A DNA stretch of 64,000 nucleotides from contig JAEUMP010000024.1 of assembly GCA_016791445.1 (NCBI GenBank), forward strand, positions 142,260 through 206,259, given 5' to 3'. Below, in pieces: positions 19,207 through 28,762 of this stretch. The position numbers and the translations under genes are program-made. A model generated the notes under the pieces. That model worked only from the letters and a program-made list of their open reading frames with translations. It did not search any database and was not told the DNA's origin. This stretch comes from Hyphomonadaceae bacterium (GTDB lineage: Bacteria; Pseudomonadota; Alphaproteobacteria; Caulobacterales; Aquidulcibacteraceae). The number at the start of each line of letters is the position of its first letter. The first letter of the stretch is position 1.

Positions 19207-20237
19207 CAGGGGCGTGCTGAGTCTGAAGCAGCCGTGGATGCGGCTGCGCGCTGTTTTTCCACCTCGCGCCAATTGGCGACGTTGCGGTTGTGCTCTTCGA
19301 GGGTGGCCGCAAACACATGGCCGCCGGTGCCATCAGCGACGAAGAACAACTCGTTGGTGGACGGCGGGTTCAGCACGGCGGCGATCGCCTCGCGTCCGGG
19401 ATTTGCGATCGGAGTCGGCGTCAAGGCGGGAATGAAATAGGTGTTGTAGGGCGTGCGGCGTTCAAGCTCGCTCTTGCGAATGCCGCGGCCTAGCGGACGC
19501 CCCCTCGTGATCCCGTAGATGATCGTCGGATCCGATTGCAGCGGTATGCCCTGGCGCAACCTGTTCACGAAGACTGCCGCCACGCGCGGCCGCTCGGAAG
19601 CAACGCCGGTTTCCTTCTCGACGATGGACGCGAGCGTGATCGCCTCTTGCGGCGTTTTGAACGGGAGGTTCGCAGCGCGCTTCGGCCACAGATTGTCGAT
19701 GAGCTTCTGCTGGTCTGTACGCATGCGCTCCAGAAGCGCCATACGATCCATGCCGCGCATGACCATATATGTCTCGGGGAGCAGCGAGCCTTCGGGCAGC
19801 GTCGTGACCGTGACCTCTCCCGTCAGCACATCGGAATTCTTCACGATGTCGAGGATCATGTCGCTCGTCAGGCCCTCGGCGACCGTAATCGGAAAGAGCC
19901 GCATCTTGCCCGCTTCGATCTTCTCCAGAATCGATCGAAGCGTCTCGCCCGGCGCGGCCATGTATTCGCCCGCCTTGAGCGCGCCGGGCTTCGCGTAGAG
20001 CTCCGCCGCCGCACGAAACACCCACGCGTTGCGGATGACGCCCTCCCGCTCGAGTGTGCGTCCGATCTCCATGACCCCGTCGCCGCGCTCGACGACGAAC
20101 ACGACGTCACGCGCCAGAGGGCCGGACCGGTGCATTTCCCAGAGCGCAAAGACGCCAGCCGCGAGGCCGACGAACGCCACCGTCCACAGGAGGGAGAAGA
20201 AAGCCCCGAATGGCGAACGCCGCCTGTCGAGGGCCAT
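19206..20237 (-). CDS. mltG: Endolytic murein transglycosylase MltG
   Basis: 343 aa. It cleaves nascent glycan strands and sets peptidoglycan chain length. One N-terminal membrane helix (about residues 11-33) is followed by a LysM-like region and the YceG catalytic domain. The catalytic glutamate lies in TLASIVEKETG, about E207. NRLRQGIPLQSDPTIIYG and TPYNTYFIPALTPTPIANPG are the conserved substrate-groove blocks. ATG 20237 is chosen over far-upstream readings because it shares a base with the fabF stop (TGATG) and starts the membrane anchor. The fabF-mltG adjacency is common in proteobacteria. Confidence 0.95.
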   Translation of the reverse strand: MALDRRRSPFGAFFSLLWTVAFVGLAAGVFALWEMHRSGPLARDVVFVVERGDGVMEIGRTLEREGVIRNAWVFRAAAELYAKPGALKAGEYMAAPGETLRSILEKIEAGKMRLFPITVAEGLTSDMILDIVKNSDVLTGEVTVTTLPEGSLLPETYMVMRGMDRMALLERMRTDQQKLIDNLWPKRAANLPFKTPQEAITLASIVEKETGVASERPRVAAVFVNRLRQGIPLQSDPTIIYGITRGRPLGRGIRKSELERRTPYNTYFIPALTPTPIANPGREAIAAVLNPPSTNELFFVADGTGGHVFAATLEEHNRNVANWREVEKQRAAASTAASDSARP

Positions 20238-21523
20238 CAGTCCACCGCCGCCAGAATGAGCGCCGCGTTGGTCCCGCCGAAGCCGAAGGAGTTCGACATG
20301 GCGGCGCGTATCCGCCGGCGTCGGGCCGTCCGGGGAACCAGATCGATCGCCGTTTCCACGGACGGATTGTCCAGGTTGAGCGTCGGTGGCGCGACGCCAT
20401 CGCGGATCGCAAGGGTGCAAAATACGGCCTCGACAGCCCCCGCGGCCCCGAGGAGATGGCCGATCGCCGATTTCGTCGACGACATCGACAGCGTGGCGGC
20501 GGCGGCCCCGAACACACGTTCAATAGCCTTGAGTTCGATCTCGTCGCCCACGGGCGTCGAGGTGCCGTGCGTGTTGAGGTAATCGATGTCGGACGGCTGC
20601 ATGCCGCTGTCGGCCAGCGCCGCCATCATCGCACGGTAACCGCCGTCGCCGTCCTCGGAAGGCGAAGTGATGTGATAGGCGTCCCCCGAGAGGCCGTAAC
20701 CCTTCACTTCGGCGTAGATTTTCGCGCCGCGCTTGCGGGCGTGCTCGTACTCTTCAAGAACGACGATGCCGGCGCCTTCACCCATGACGAAACCGTCGCG
20801 ATCCTTGTCGTACGGTCGCGAAGCCTTCTCGGGCGTATCGTTGAATTCGGTGGACATGGCGCGCAGCGCGCAAAAACCCGCAAAACCGATCCGGCACACC
20901 GCCGCTTCCGTTCCACCGGCGACCATCACGTCGGCGTCGCCATTTCTGATCAGGCGCGAGGCGTCGCCGATGGCGTGGGCGCCGGTTGCGCAGGCCGTCA
21001 CCACCGAGTGGTTCGGTCCCTTGAAGCCGTGCTTGATCGAAACCTGCCCTGAGGCAAGGTTGATAAGCGCGCCGGGAATGAAGAACGGGCTGATCTTGCG
21101 CGGCCCGTCGCGTTCCAGCTGCAAGGCTGTGTCGGCGATGGACGAAAGCCCGCCAATGCCCGATCCGATCAGAACGCCGGTGCGCTTCTTGTCGTCTTCC
21201 GCATCGGGCTTCCATCCGGAGTCGGCGACCGCCTCGTCCGCTGCCGCGACCGCATAGAGAATGAAGTCGTCGACGCGCCGTTGTTCTTTCGCCGACATGG
21301 TCTTGTCGGGATCGAAGGAGCCTTCGATGTCAGGACCGCCGCCGCCGCGACCGTCGACGCGCGGCACGACGCCCGCGACACGGCACGGCAGATCATCGAC
21401 CTTCATGTGCTCGATGCGCTTGATCCCGCTTTCGCCTGCGATGATGCGTTTCCACACATGTTCGCGGCCGACGCCTACAGGCGTCACGAGACCAATGCCG
21501 GTAACTACGACGCGTCGCGTCAA
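20237..21523 (-). CDS. fabF: Beta-ketoacyl-ACP synthase II
   Basis: 428 aa. It condenses malonyl-ACP with acyl-ACP in fatty-acid elongation. The catalytic cysteine is C178 in VVTACATGAHA. The histidines are H319 in LNTHGTSTPVGD and H356 in SAIGHLLGAAGA, with K351 just ahead; the C-terminal SNSFGFGGTNAAL is present. A short glycine-rich loop (VDGRGGGGPDIEG, about 56-68) enlarges the region before the conserved DPDKTMSAKEQRRVDDF; similar loops occur in relatives. It is 16 bp downstream of acpP. Confidence 0.98.
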   Translation of the reverse strand: MTRRVVVTGIGLVTPVGVGREHVWKRIIAGESGIKRIEHMKVDDLPCRVAGVVPRVDGRGGGGPDIEGSFDPDKTMSAKEQRRVDDFILYAVAAADEAVADSGWKPDAEDDKKRTGVLIGSGIGGLSSIADTALQLERDGPRKISPFFIPGALINLASGQVSIKHGFKGPNHSVVTACATGAHAIGDASRLIRNGDADVMVAGGTEAAVCRIGFAGFCALRAMSTEFNDTPEKASRPYDKDRDGFVMGEGAGIVVLEEYEHARKRGAKIYAEVKGYGLSGDAYHITSPSEDGDGGYRAMMAALADSGMQPSDIDYLNTHGTSTPVGDEIELKAIERVFGAAAATLSMSSTKSAIGHLLGAAGAVEAVFCTLAIRDGVAPPTLNLDNPSVETAIDLVPRTARRRRIRAAMSNSFGFGGTNAALILAAVD

Positions 21524-21539
21524 AGCGGCGCCTCCGGGT

Positions 21540-21776
21540 TCAGCCGAGTTTGCTTTCGATGAACTTTACGGCGTCGCCGACCGTCTGGATATGCTCCGCG
21601 GCGTCATCCGGGATCTCAACGCCGAACTCTTCCTCGAAGGCCATGACGAGTTCGACGTTATCGAGCGAATCGGCGCCGAGATCGTCGATGAAGCTCGCCT
21701 TGTCCGTCACCTTGTCCGGCGAGGTTTCGAGGTGCTTCACAACGATGGATTTAACGCGTTCAAAAACGTCGGACAT
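21540..21776 (-). CDS. acpP: Acyl carrier protein
   Basis: 78 aa, strongly acidic. It carries growing acyl chains on 4'-phosphopantetheine attached at S37 in the [18 protein letters not shown] motif. GAGG lies 7 bases before the ATG. The 151 bp separating it from fabG is much longer than other gaps in this operon and may hold an additional promoter, as acpP usually needs far higher expression than its neighbours. I could not pick out a convincing promoter there. Confidence 0.98.
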   Translation of the reverse strand: MSDVFERVKSIVVKHLETSPDKVTDKASFIDDLGADSLDNVELVMAFEEEFGVEIPDDAAEHIQTVGDAVKFIESKLG

Positions 21777-21927
21777 GGACGCCTCACGATGTCGAAAAAA
21801 CAGGGAACGAACGGCTCTTTGCCCTTCAGGTTCAGAGGGCCGGATCGGATGACGGGGGCTCCGCTACCATACCTCTTTCTGCTTGGCTACCGGCCCGCCG
21901 CCGGCCCGTACAGGGCTGGATACGGGG

Positions 21928-22671
21928 TCAGATCATCGCCATCCCGCCGTTGACGTGCAAGGTCTGACCCGTGACGTAAGCAGCCTCGTCGCTCGCCAGA
22001 TAGACGGCGGCGGCGGCGATGTCGGCCCCATCCCCCAGACGGCCGAGGGGGATGCGCCCGAGGAGCGCTTCTTTCTGCTGGTCGGCCAGGACATCGGTCA
22101 TCGGCGAGGCGATGAAGCCCGGCGCGATGCAGTTGGCGGTGATGTTGCGGCTCGCCACTTCCTGGGCGAGCGCCTTGGTGAAGCCGATCACGCCCGCCTT
22201 GGACGCCGCATAATTGGTCTGCCCCGGGTTGCCGGTGACGCCGACAACCGAAGTGATCGCAATGATCCGCCCGTGGCGACGCTTCATCATCCCGCGCAGC
22301 GCGGCGCGCGTCAGGCGAAAATAGGCTTCGAGGTTCACCTTCTGCACGAAGGACCAATCCTCGTCCTTCATCCGCATGAGCAGACCGTCCTTCGTGACGC
22401 CCGCATTCGAGACGAGAACGTCGAGCCCGCCGAGCGCCTCCTCCGCGCGGCCGATCAGGCCGTCGACGGCCGTCTCGTCTGAGAGGTTGCACGGCAGCAC
22501 CGGGTGAGAAGCGCCGACGTCGCGCTGCACCGCTTCAAGCGCTTCAGCGCGTGTGCCGGAGAGCGCGACAGTCGCGCCCTGCGAAGCCAGCGCGCGCACG
22601 ATGGCGCCGCCAAGCCCGCCGCTCGCGCCGGTCACGAGGGCTTTCTTTCCCGACAGATCAAACATCGACAT
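21928..22671 (-). CDS. fabG: 3-oxoacyl-ACP reductase
   Basis: 247 aa. An NADPH-dependent short-chain reductase for the first reduction of fatty-acid elongation. The Rossmann motif TGASGGLG is at 14-21, VSNAG at about 87-91, and the catalytic S141, Y154 (YAASK) and K158 are in order. The C terminus GQTLHVNGGMAMI is typical of FabG and separates it from generic SDRs. It lies 8 bp downstream of fabD and upstream of acpP in the canonical order. Confidence 0.97.
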   Translation of the reverse strand: MSMFDLSGKKALVTGASGGLGGAIVRALASQGATVALSGTRAEALEAVQRDVGASHPVLPCNLSDETAVDGLIGRAEEALGGLDVLVSNAGVTKDGLLMRMKDEDWSFVQKVNLEAYFRLTRAALRGMMKRRHGRIIAITSVVGVTGNPGQTNYAASKAGVIGFTKALAQEVASRNITANCIAPGFIASPMTDVLADQQKEALLGRIPLGRLGDGADIAAAAVYLASDEAAYVTGQTLHVNGGMAMI

Positions 22672-22679
22672 CGCTCTCT

Positions 22680-23618
22680 TCAGACTGTCTTCGCAAAGGC
22701 TTCGAGCTGGGCCGGCTCATTGAGCGCGAGGCCCTCCGCATCCGGCGCACTTCGCTTGATGCCGTTGGTCAGCACCTTGCCGGCGCCGATCTCGGCGAAG
22801 CGCGTCACGCCGATCGATGCCATCGCGGCGACGCTTTCGCGCCAGCGAACGCGCCCCGTCACCTGTTCAACCAGCAGCTTGCGGATTTCGGCGGGCGACA
22901 ATACCGGCGCCGCCGTGACGTTGGCGATGACTTGTAAGGCCGGCGGCGCAATCTCCACCGCATCCAGCGCCTGCGCCATGACATCGACGGCGGGCTGCAT
23001 GAGCGGGCTGTGGAACGGCGCCGAGACATTCAACAGAATGGCGCGCACGCCGCGTTCCTTCGCCGCCTCGATGGCTGCATCGACGCCCGCCTTCTCGCCG
23101 GAAATCACGACATTCCCGTAGTTGTTGTCATTGGCGACGACGCATGTCGCGACCTTGGCGCCCGCTGCGGCGATCTCCTCTGCGAGCGCCACATCGACCT
23201 TTCCGATCAGGGACGCCATCGCCCCCTTGCCCACGGGAACGGCCGCCTGCATCGCGTCACCACGTCGGCGCAACAGCCGCGCTGCGTCCGCAACAGTGAA
23301 AGCACCTGCAGCCGCCAGCGCGGAATACTCGCCAAGGGAGTGTCCGGCGACGCAATGCGCGCGCGTCACCTTCACGCCGAACTCGGCGTCGAGCGCACGC
23401 ACCGCCGCGAGACTGACGGCCATAAGCGCCGGCTGAGTGTTCGAGGTGCGAGTCAACGCCTCCTCGTCCTCTCCCCACATCACCGCCGAGAGCTTCTCGC
23501 CCAGCGCATCGTCCACCTCTTCGAAGACGTGTCGCGCCGATCCGAACGCCTCGGCGAGCGCCTTGCCCATGCCGATGCTCTGGCTGCCCTGCCCCGGAAA
23601 GATGAAAGCGATGCTCAT
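22680..23618 (-). CDS. fabD: Malonyl-CoA:ACP transacylase
   Basis: 312 aa. It loads malonate onto ACP. FIFPGQGSQSIGMG opens the protein, the nucleophile is S94 in VAGHSLGEYSALAAAG, and the partner histidine is in SAPFHSPLMQPA. ATG 23618 starts at the family-typical MSIAFIFPGQ; the in-frame extension upstream carries no conservation. It is the first gene of the fabD-fabG-acpP-fabF-mltG-yicC-gmk unit and is divergent, with 150 bp, from a membrane protein gene. Confidence 0.97.
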   Translation of the reverse strand: MSIAFIFPGQGSQSIGMGKALAEAFGSARHVFEEVDDALGEKLSAVMWGEDEEALTRTSNTQPALMAVSLAAVRALDAEFGVKVTRAHCVAGHSLGEYSALAAAGAFTVADAARLLRRRGDAMQAAVPVGKGAMASLIGKVDVALAEEIAAAGAKVATCVVANDNNYGNVVISGEKAGVDAAIEAAKERGVRAILLNVSAPFHSPLMQPAVDVMAQALDAVEIAPPALQVIANVTAAPVLSPAEIRKLLVEQVTGRVRWRESVAAMASIGVTRFAEIGAGKVLTNGIKRSAPDAEGLALNEPAQLEAFAKTV

Positions 23619-23768
23619 GGACTGACCCGTCTGATGCGGAGTGGCCCGCGTAGCGGATGGAGCCATGCGCCACAAGCCAGCCGCCGGGTGCAGTCGCCCC
23701 CAACGTCGTTTACGCCGAATTCACCTCGATTGGCGATTTGTGCGTCCGGTCAAGGAGAAACTGGCGGA

Positions 23769-24395
23769 ATGGACGGTCGGGCCACGGACGCGCAAACGGA
23801 GCACATGGCCCTGGCGGTCGCCGCCGGCCTGCTCGCGCTTGTGTCGCCTGTCGCCGCCGCGATCTGCCTTTTGAGCGCGGGGATTTTCGTCGCCGCTTCT
23901 GGACAATTCCCCACGGTTGGTCGTGCTGATCATTCATCGCTTCTGGGGTTGGCGGCCGTCGCCGTGGCGGGCGGACTCTGGGGTCTGGAGGGCGCAGCCG
24001 CCACGGCGCTCATCTGGCGCGGTTGGGCCGAGATTTCACGATCCCCGGGGACTTACGGCCTGATGGAGCCGCCGTGGCTCGCCATCGCCTATCGGTGGTC
24101 GCCGTTGGCGGCAGCGGTTCTCTTTCGGATCGAAGCGCCCTCAGCGATACTGGCCCCGATGGCGGCTGTTGCAGCGCTGACGATGGCGGACTGGGCGATC
24201 CGTCGCCTGGCCGAGTGGCGCCTGGGCGAGCCTCAACCGTACGACACGCGCGCCTACATGCTGGCGCAGGGGCGAGTTCTGGGACTGGTGCTCATGTTAC
24301 CCGATGTTCTCGCTGCGCTCGCCGCACTTCTGGCGCTGGCGGCGGCCCGCCAGATCGAACGCCGCCCGGCGCATCGCTACGCCACGGCGCTGTAG
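23769..24395 (+). CDS. Polytopic membrane protein, function unknown
   Basis: 208 aa. After a short polar start (MDGRATDAQTEH), nearly all of the protein is hydrophobic, with about five or six likely helices. The clearest are around AVAAGLLALVSPVAAAICLL, LLGLAAVAVAGGLWGLEGAA, LAAAVLFRIEAPSAILAPMA and GLVLMLPDVLAALAALLALA. I recognise no family motif. AAGGAG lies 11 bases before ATG 23769. The much longer reading that includes this frame upstream is antisense to fabD and is not coding. Its last 19 bases overlap the end of the converging MBL gene. Confidence 0.65.
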   Translation: MDGRATDAQTEHMALAVAAGLLALVSPVAAAICLLSAGIFVAASGQFPTVGRADHSSLLGLAAVAVAGGLWGLEGAAATALIWRGWAEISRSPGTYGLMEPPWLAIAYRWSPLAAAVLFRIEAPSAILAPMAAVAALTMADWAIRRLAEWRLGEPQPYDTRAYMLAQGRVLGLVLMLPDVLAALAALLALAAARQIERRPAHRYATAL

Positions 24396-25456
24396 CGCGC
24401 CACGCCATCCGTATCGCGGCGAACTCGCGCCTTCCCACGCGCGATGAGACAATTGAGATGGGCGATTGTTTCGCCCGTCGCCATGCCGAGAATCTCGCCG
24501 CCGATGGACCGCGCAAAAAGAGCGCCGAACAGGTCGACGACCCGCTTTTCGCCCTGTTGAAGGCGCTTCTCGATGCGCGCTAGCGTCCGCTCGTGGCCGA
24601 CCACCAGGTGGCGCGCCCGCGCCTGGAGGCCATAGAATGGCTCGTTGTGCGAGGGCAGGACGAGAGGGTTGCCGATTACCGTCGCGTGCAGCTTTTCGCA
24701 GCTCTCGATCCAGTCCGTCAGCGGATCGCCATCCGGTTCCGTTGGGAAGACCGACACGTTCGATGAAATCCGCGGGAGAATTTGGTCTCCGGAAATGAAG
24801 ACATTCAGGTCCTGCTGCCAAAGACAGATATGCTCCGGACTATGACCGTTACCTGAGACGATCTTCCATGGCCTACCGCCGATCTCGATCGTCTCGCCAT
24901 CCTGCAGGCGGCGGAATGCGTCCGGCATCCGGGATACCGCCTTGCCGAACCCGCCGAACCGCACCCGGTAGGAGTCGAGCGCGTCCTCTTCCCAGCCCGC
25001 TGCGCGATAGAACCGGACCCCGTCTTCGGGCGCTTCGCGTCCGGTATCGGCGAGCAACATCCGGCAGGATACGTACTCAAGCCGGCTCATCCACAGGCGG
25101 CAGTTGAACTTGCGGGTGATCCAGCCCGCGAGCCCGATATGGTCCGGGTGCATGTGGGTGCAGATCACGCGGGTGATGGGTGTGCCCTTCAGGACGCGCT
25201 CGAAGACGGAACGCCAGTGTTCCCGGACGGGTTCCGTTGCGACACCGGTGTCGACCAGGGCGTACCCTTCCCCGTCCTCAATCAGCCACAGATTGATCCA
25301 CTGCAGCGCGAACGGCAGCGGCATCCGCACCCAGATGACGCCGGGGGCCACTTCCAGGGTCTCCCCGGCCCCCGGCGCCTCGGGAAACGGGTACTCCAGC
25401 TTCGGGCGGGCCAATGTGTCGGCCGCAGCGTCCTCGAGGCCGTCCATGGCGGTCAT
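24377..25456 (-). CDS. MBL-fold metallohydrolase
   Basis: 359 aa. The metallo-beta-lactamase signature HMHPDHIG at 101-108 gives the first zinc ligands. VDTG sits at about 68-71, a later SGNGHSPEHICLW supplies the next histidine, and FISGDQILPRISSNV the bridging aspartate. The long C-terminal part (about 130 residues, including VLPSHNEPFYGLQARARHLV) is seen in a subgroup of MBL proteins with a winged-helix-like tail. The substrate is unknown; thioester or beta-lactone hydrolases are possible. GGAGAA precedes ATG 25456. The stop overlaps the end of the membrane protein at 24395. Confidence 0.85.
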   Translation of the reverse strand: MTAMDGLEDAAADTLARPKLEYPFPEAPGAGETLEVAPGVIWVRMPLPFALQWINLWLIEDGEGYALVDTGVATEPVREHWRSVFERVLKGTPITRVICTHMHPDHIGLAGWITRKFNCRLWMSRLEYVSCRMLLADTGREAPEDGVRFYRAAGWEEDALDSYRVRFGGFGKAVSRMPDAFRRLQDGETIEIGGRPWKIVSGNGHSPEHICLWQQDLNVFISGDQILPRISSNVSVFPTEPDGDPLTDWIESCEKLHATVIGNPLVLPSHNEPFYGLQARARHLVVGHERTLARIEKRLQQGEKRVVDLFGALFARSIGGEILGMATGETIAHLNCLIARGKARVRRDTDGVARYSAVA

Positions 25457-25576
25457 GACTTTTCTCCGATTTCGCACACGATGGCGTGAAGCCCCCGGTC
25501 GGTAAAGGCAGGCGTCGCAACCGGGAGACTTTCCGGCTAGGCTCCCGCCCGGGATACATTGAAGGGGAATGTGCGC

Positions 25577-26836
25577 ATGAAGCGCATCGCCATCTGCATG
25601 GACGGCACCTGGCAGAAACTGCGTCAGGACCGCCCCACGAACATCAACATCATCTCGCGCAGCGTGTCCCTGCACGACGGACCCACGTCGCAGATCGTGA
25701 TCTACACGCCCGGCGTCGGCTCGACGGTGGATGCGCTGAAGGGCGACCAGTCAGGCATCAGCGGCTTTGCCGGATCGCTCGGTTCGTTCATTGGCGGCGT
25801 GTTCGGCGACGGACTGGAAGATGCGATCCTGGACACATACCTGCGGCTCGCGTTCAACTACGAACCCGGCGACCAGATCTACATTTTCGGCTTCAGCCGC
25901 GGCGCATTCTCCGCTCGCAGTCTTGCGGCGCTGATCGGCAAGTGCGGGATCCTGAGCCGTCGCTATGCCGACAAGGCCGGCGAAGCGTTCCAGATGTATC
26001 GCGATCCGGACATCGCGCCTGACAGCGCCAGCGCTGTGTTGTTCCGCACCTCATTCGGCAAGCAGATCGGCGACGCCGTCGGCCCCGATCGCCGCGACTA
26101 CCGTCCCGAGATAGCCTACCTCGGCATCTTCGACACCGTCGGACAACGGGGCTTGCCTTCAGCTCTCGGGCCGATATCCGAGTGGGGAAACAAGAAGTTC
26201 GCCTTCCACGATCTGGATCTCGGGGGTCACGTCCGCTCCGCACGGCACGCCTTGGCCATTGACGAGCGCCGGTCCGCCTTTCCACCGACATTCTGGACCA
26301 ATCTCGACGCCTTGAACGAACGCGCAGCCGCACGCGGGGAAGCTGGCGACACCTATCAGCAGCGCTGGTTCGTCGGCGCCCACGGCGACATCGGCGGCGG
26401 CAGCACGTCGACGCTCTCAAGTTTCCCTCTCGCATGGGTCGTCGATGGAGCGGAGCGTGCGGGACTTGCCTTCGACCGAACGCCCCACGCGCCACTGACG
26501 CAGACGCAGCTGCCCGTCTGCCTCGATCCTGCACAGCCGATCACGCGGTCCCGATTTCCTCGCAGCATGAGCCCGATCAACTGGCCCGGCCGCTGGCGCC
26601 AGATAACGGACTCGCGCGAGAGCGTGCCGGTGGATGTGGCGAACGCCACGCTCCACAGTTCCGTCGCGTTGCGCACGGCAAGCCCTGCGCTCCGCAAGCG
26701 GCCCTACAAGCCGCCGCCGCTCAAGCCCTACATGCCCGCGCTGCAGGAAATGGCTGGCCCCGTGGCGCTTATGGCCGCTTTGGTCGACCTCGTGAATCGC
26801 GAACCGCAACGCAAGAAGCGCGGCCTCTTCGGCTGA
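25577..26836 (+). CDS. DUF2235 alpha/beta-hydrolase (Tle1-like)
   Basis: 419 aa. It starts KRIAICMDGTWQ, the DUF2235 opening. The nucleophile elbow is GFSRGAFSAR with S107 (about 105-114). LGIFDTVG gives a conserved aspartate block, and HALAIDERRSAFPP and VGAHGDIGGG supply histidines and the late signature. Families with this layout include the Tle1 phospholipase effectors of type VI secretion, but many are free-standing hydrolases. No signal peptide, VgrG, PAAR or immunity gene is nearby. ATG 25577 has GAAGGGGAA upstream; TTG 25559 would add six residues. Its stop and the stop of the converging dehydrogenase gene sit back to back (TGATCA). Confidence 0.85.
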   Translation: MKRIAICMDGTWQKLRQDRPTNINIISRSVSLHDGPTSQIVIYTPGVGSTVDALKGDQSGISGFAGSLGSFIGGVFGDGLEDAILDTYLRLAFNYEPGDQIYIFGFSRGAFSARSLAALIGKCGILSRRYADKAGEAFQMYRDPDIAPDSASAVLFRTSFGKQIGDAVGPDRRDYRPEIAYLGIFDTVGQRGLPSALGPISEWGNKKFAFHDLDLGGHVRSARHALAIDERRSAFPPTFWTNLDALNERAAARGEAGDTYQQRWFVGAHGDIGGGSTSTLSSFPLAWVVDGAERAGLAFDRTPHAPLTQTQLPVCLDPAQPITRSRFPRSMSPINWPGRWRQITDSRESVPVDVANATLHSSVALRTASPALRKRPYKPPPLKPYMPALQEMAGPVALMAALVDLVNREPQRKKRGLFG

Positions 26837-28600
26837 TCACCGCGCGGCATCGCCGAGGTCGGCGTCAAACAGCACATCGGCGCCGAGTTTGAGTGCGGAC
26901 AGCCGCGAGGGCGCCAACGCGAGAATGGTCTCCGCAAAGAAGAGAGCGGACGTCTCCTGCGCGTCCGCCGCGTCCGGCGCGGCGTTCAATAGCCCGCGCG
27001 TCGTGAGCATGGCGCCCGTCATGTCCCCCGCAAGCCGCAGATAGGTGTCGGCGCCGGCCAGAGCGTCTCGGCGTGAAGCGCCGATGGTCTCAAGTAGCCA
27101 ATCCGTCGCTTCATCCATGGTGTCGGCGCCGGCGGCGAGACGCGCGCCGATGCGAAGCAGCCGCGGCCGACCGCTCTCGCGTGCGGCATGAGCGGTAGCG
27201 CGGGCCTCAGCGATCATGGCGCGCATCGCCGCGCCGCCGTCTCCCGCAACCTTGCGGTTGATGAGATCGATGGCCTGGATGCCGTTGGTGCCTTCGTAGA
27301 TCGGGGCAATACGTGCATCACGATAGAACTGGGCGGCCCCGCCGTCCTCGACAAACCCCATGCCGCCATGAACCTGAACGCCGAGACTGGCGACATCGAC
27401 GCCGCGGTCGGTGCACCACGCCTTCGCGATCGGCACCAAGAGGTCGGCGCGTGCGCGTGCGACGCGCCGGGCGTCCTCGTCGCGGGCGTGATATGCGAGA
27501 TCCGTTTCCACGCCGGCCGCGTAGCAGATGGCGCGCCCCGCCTGCACCAACGCGCGCATGGTCAACAGCATGCGCCGGACATCGGCATGGACCGAGATCG
27601 GCGAGGCGCCCTTGGCGGTCGCACCTTCGCCGCGTCCCTGCAGGCGCTCGTGCGCGTAGGCAACTGTCTTCTGATAGGCGGCCTCGCCGACCGCGACACC
27701 CTGCAACGCCACGTTGATCCGCGCCGAGTTCATCATTGTGAACATCATGGCGAGACCTTCGTTCTCGCCGCCGACAAGCCAGCCGGTCGCATCTTCGTAT
27801 CCCATTGTGCACGTCGGCGAGCCGTGAATCCCCATCTTCCGTTCGACGCCGAGGCAACGCACGGCGTTTGCCGGGCCGATCTCGCCGGACGCAGTCGGCA
27901 GGAATTTCGGCACGACGAAAAGCGACACGCCCTTCGATCCCGCCGGGGCGTCGGGCAGCCGTGCGAGCACCAGATGCACGATGTTTTCTGCGAGGTCGTG
28001 GTCGCCCCAAGTGATGAAGATCTTCTGGCCGGTGATCCGGTAGGAGCCGTCGGCTGCGGGCGTCGCGCGCGTCTGCAGCGCACCGACATCGGAACCCGCT
28101 TGCGGCTCCGTAAGGTTCATCGTGCCGGTCCATTCGCCGGTGGCGAGTCTGGGCAGGTAGAGCTCTTTTTGAGCGTCCGTCCCATGCGCCTCAAGCGCTT
28201 CAATGGCGCCGAGCGTCAGCATCGGCGCAAGACCGAACGCCATGTTCGCCGCGTGGATCGTTTCGTGGGCCGCCAGCGCCAGCGCGCGCGGCATTCCCTG
28301 ACCGCCGTGGGACGGGTTCGCCGTGATGCCCTGCCAGCCCGCGGCGATGAACTGTGCGTACGCCTCGGCAAACCCGGAAGGCGCAAACACCCGACCGTTG
28401 GACAGCCTCACGCCTTCTCGATCGCCGGACGCATTCAGGGGGGCGAGAACATCGCCAGCAAGCGCGCCGACACCTTCAAGGATCGCCTCCAGCAGACTCT
28501 CATCCAGATCGGGGAAAGCGCCAGTGTCACGCACCCGCCAGAACCCGGCACACGCCTCAAGCGCGAAGCGGATGTCGGCGACGGGCGCGGCGTAGCTCAT
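26837..28600 (-). CDS. Acyl-CoA dehydrogenase, long form with C-terminal extension
   Basis: 587 aa, about 200 longer than classical acyl-CoA dehydrogenases. It has a short N-terminal domain (SYAAPVADIRFALEAC), the middle FAD/substrate region (MNLTEPQAGSDVGAL; YRITGQKIFITWGDHD) and the C-terminal helical domain (IYEGTNGIQAIDLINRKV). A further 120-residue tail follows, as in the DmdC/FadE-like subgroup. It would oxidise an acyl-CoA to the enoyl-CoA with electrons passed to ETF; chain length and substrate are not deducible. AGGGAGAAC precedes ATG 28600. A very long in-frame extension beyond it is antisense to the YceI gene and is discounted. Confidence 0.92.
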   Translation of the reverse strand: MSYAAPVADIRFALEACAGFWRVRDTGAFPDLDESLLEAILEGVGALAGDVLAPLNASGDREGVRLSNGRVFAPSGFAEAYAQFIAAGWQGITANPSHGGQGMPRALALAAHETIHAANMAFGLAPMLTLGAIEALEAHGTDAQKELYLPRLATGEWTGTMNLTEPQAGSDVGALQTRATPAADGSYRITGQKIFITWGDHDLAENIVHLVLARLPDAPAGSKGVSLFVVPKFLPTASGEIGPANAVRCLGVERKMGIHGSPTCTMGYEDATGWLVGGENEGLAMMFTMMNSARINVALQGVAVGEAAYQKTVAYAHERLQGRGEGATAKGASPISVHADVRRMLLTMRALVQAGRAICYAAGVETDLAYHARDEDARRVARARADLLVPIAKAWCTDRGVDVASLGVQVHGGMGFVEDGGAAQFYRDARIAPIYEGTNGIQAIDLINRKVAGDGGAAMRAMIAEARATAHAARESGRPRLLRIGARLAAGADTMDEATDWLLETIGASRRDALAGADTYLRLAGDMTGAMLTTRGLLNAAPDAADAQETSALFFAETILALAPSRLSALKLGADVLFDADLGDAAR

Positions 28601-28762
28601 GTCGTTCTCCCTGAGGGTTTGGTCTTCGGGGGGCGATGACATGGTCCAGCAAACCTGAACAGTGTCTTTCGCCGTAGACATCTCCCGGCGGGGCGCCGTC
28701 ATGCTAGAGCTTGACTCGACCTTCTCGTTTCTGACCCAACGCGTTTCGCCATGGAGTTCCCG

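Noticed and set aside
25577..26836. DUF2235 gene as a type VI effector
   Set aside because: No VgrG, Hcp, PAAR, chaperone or immunity gene in 64 kb.
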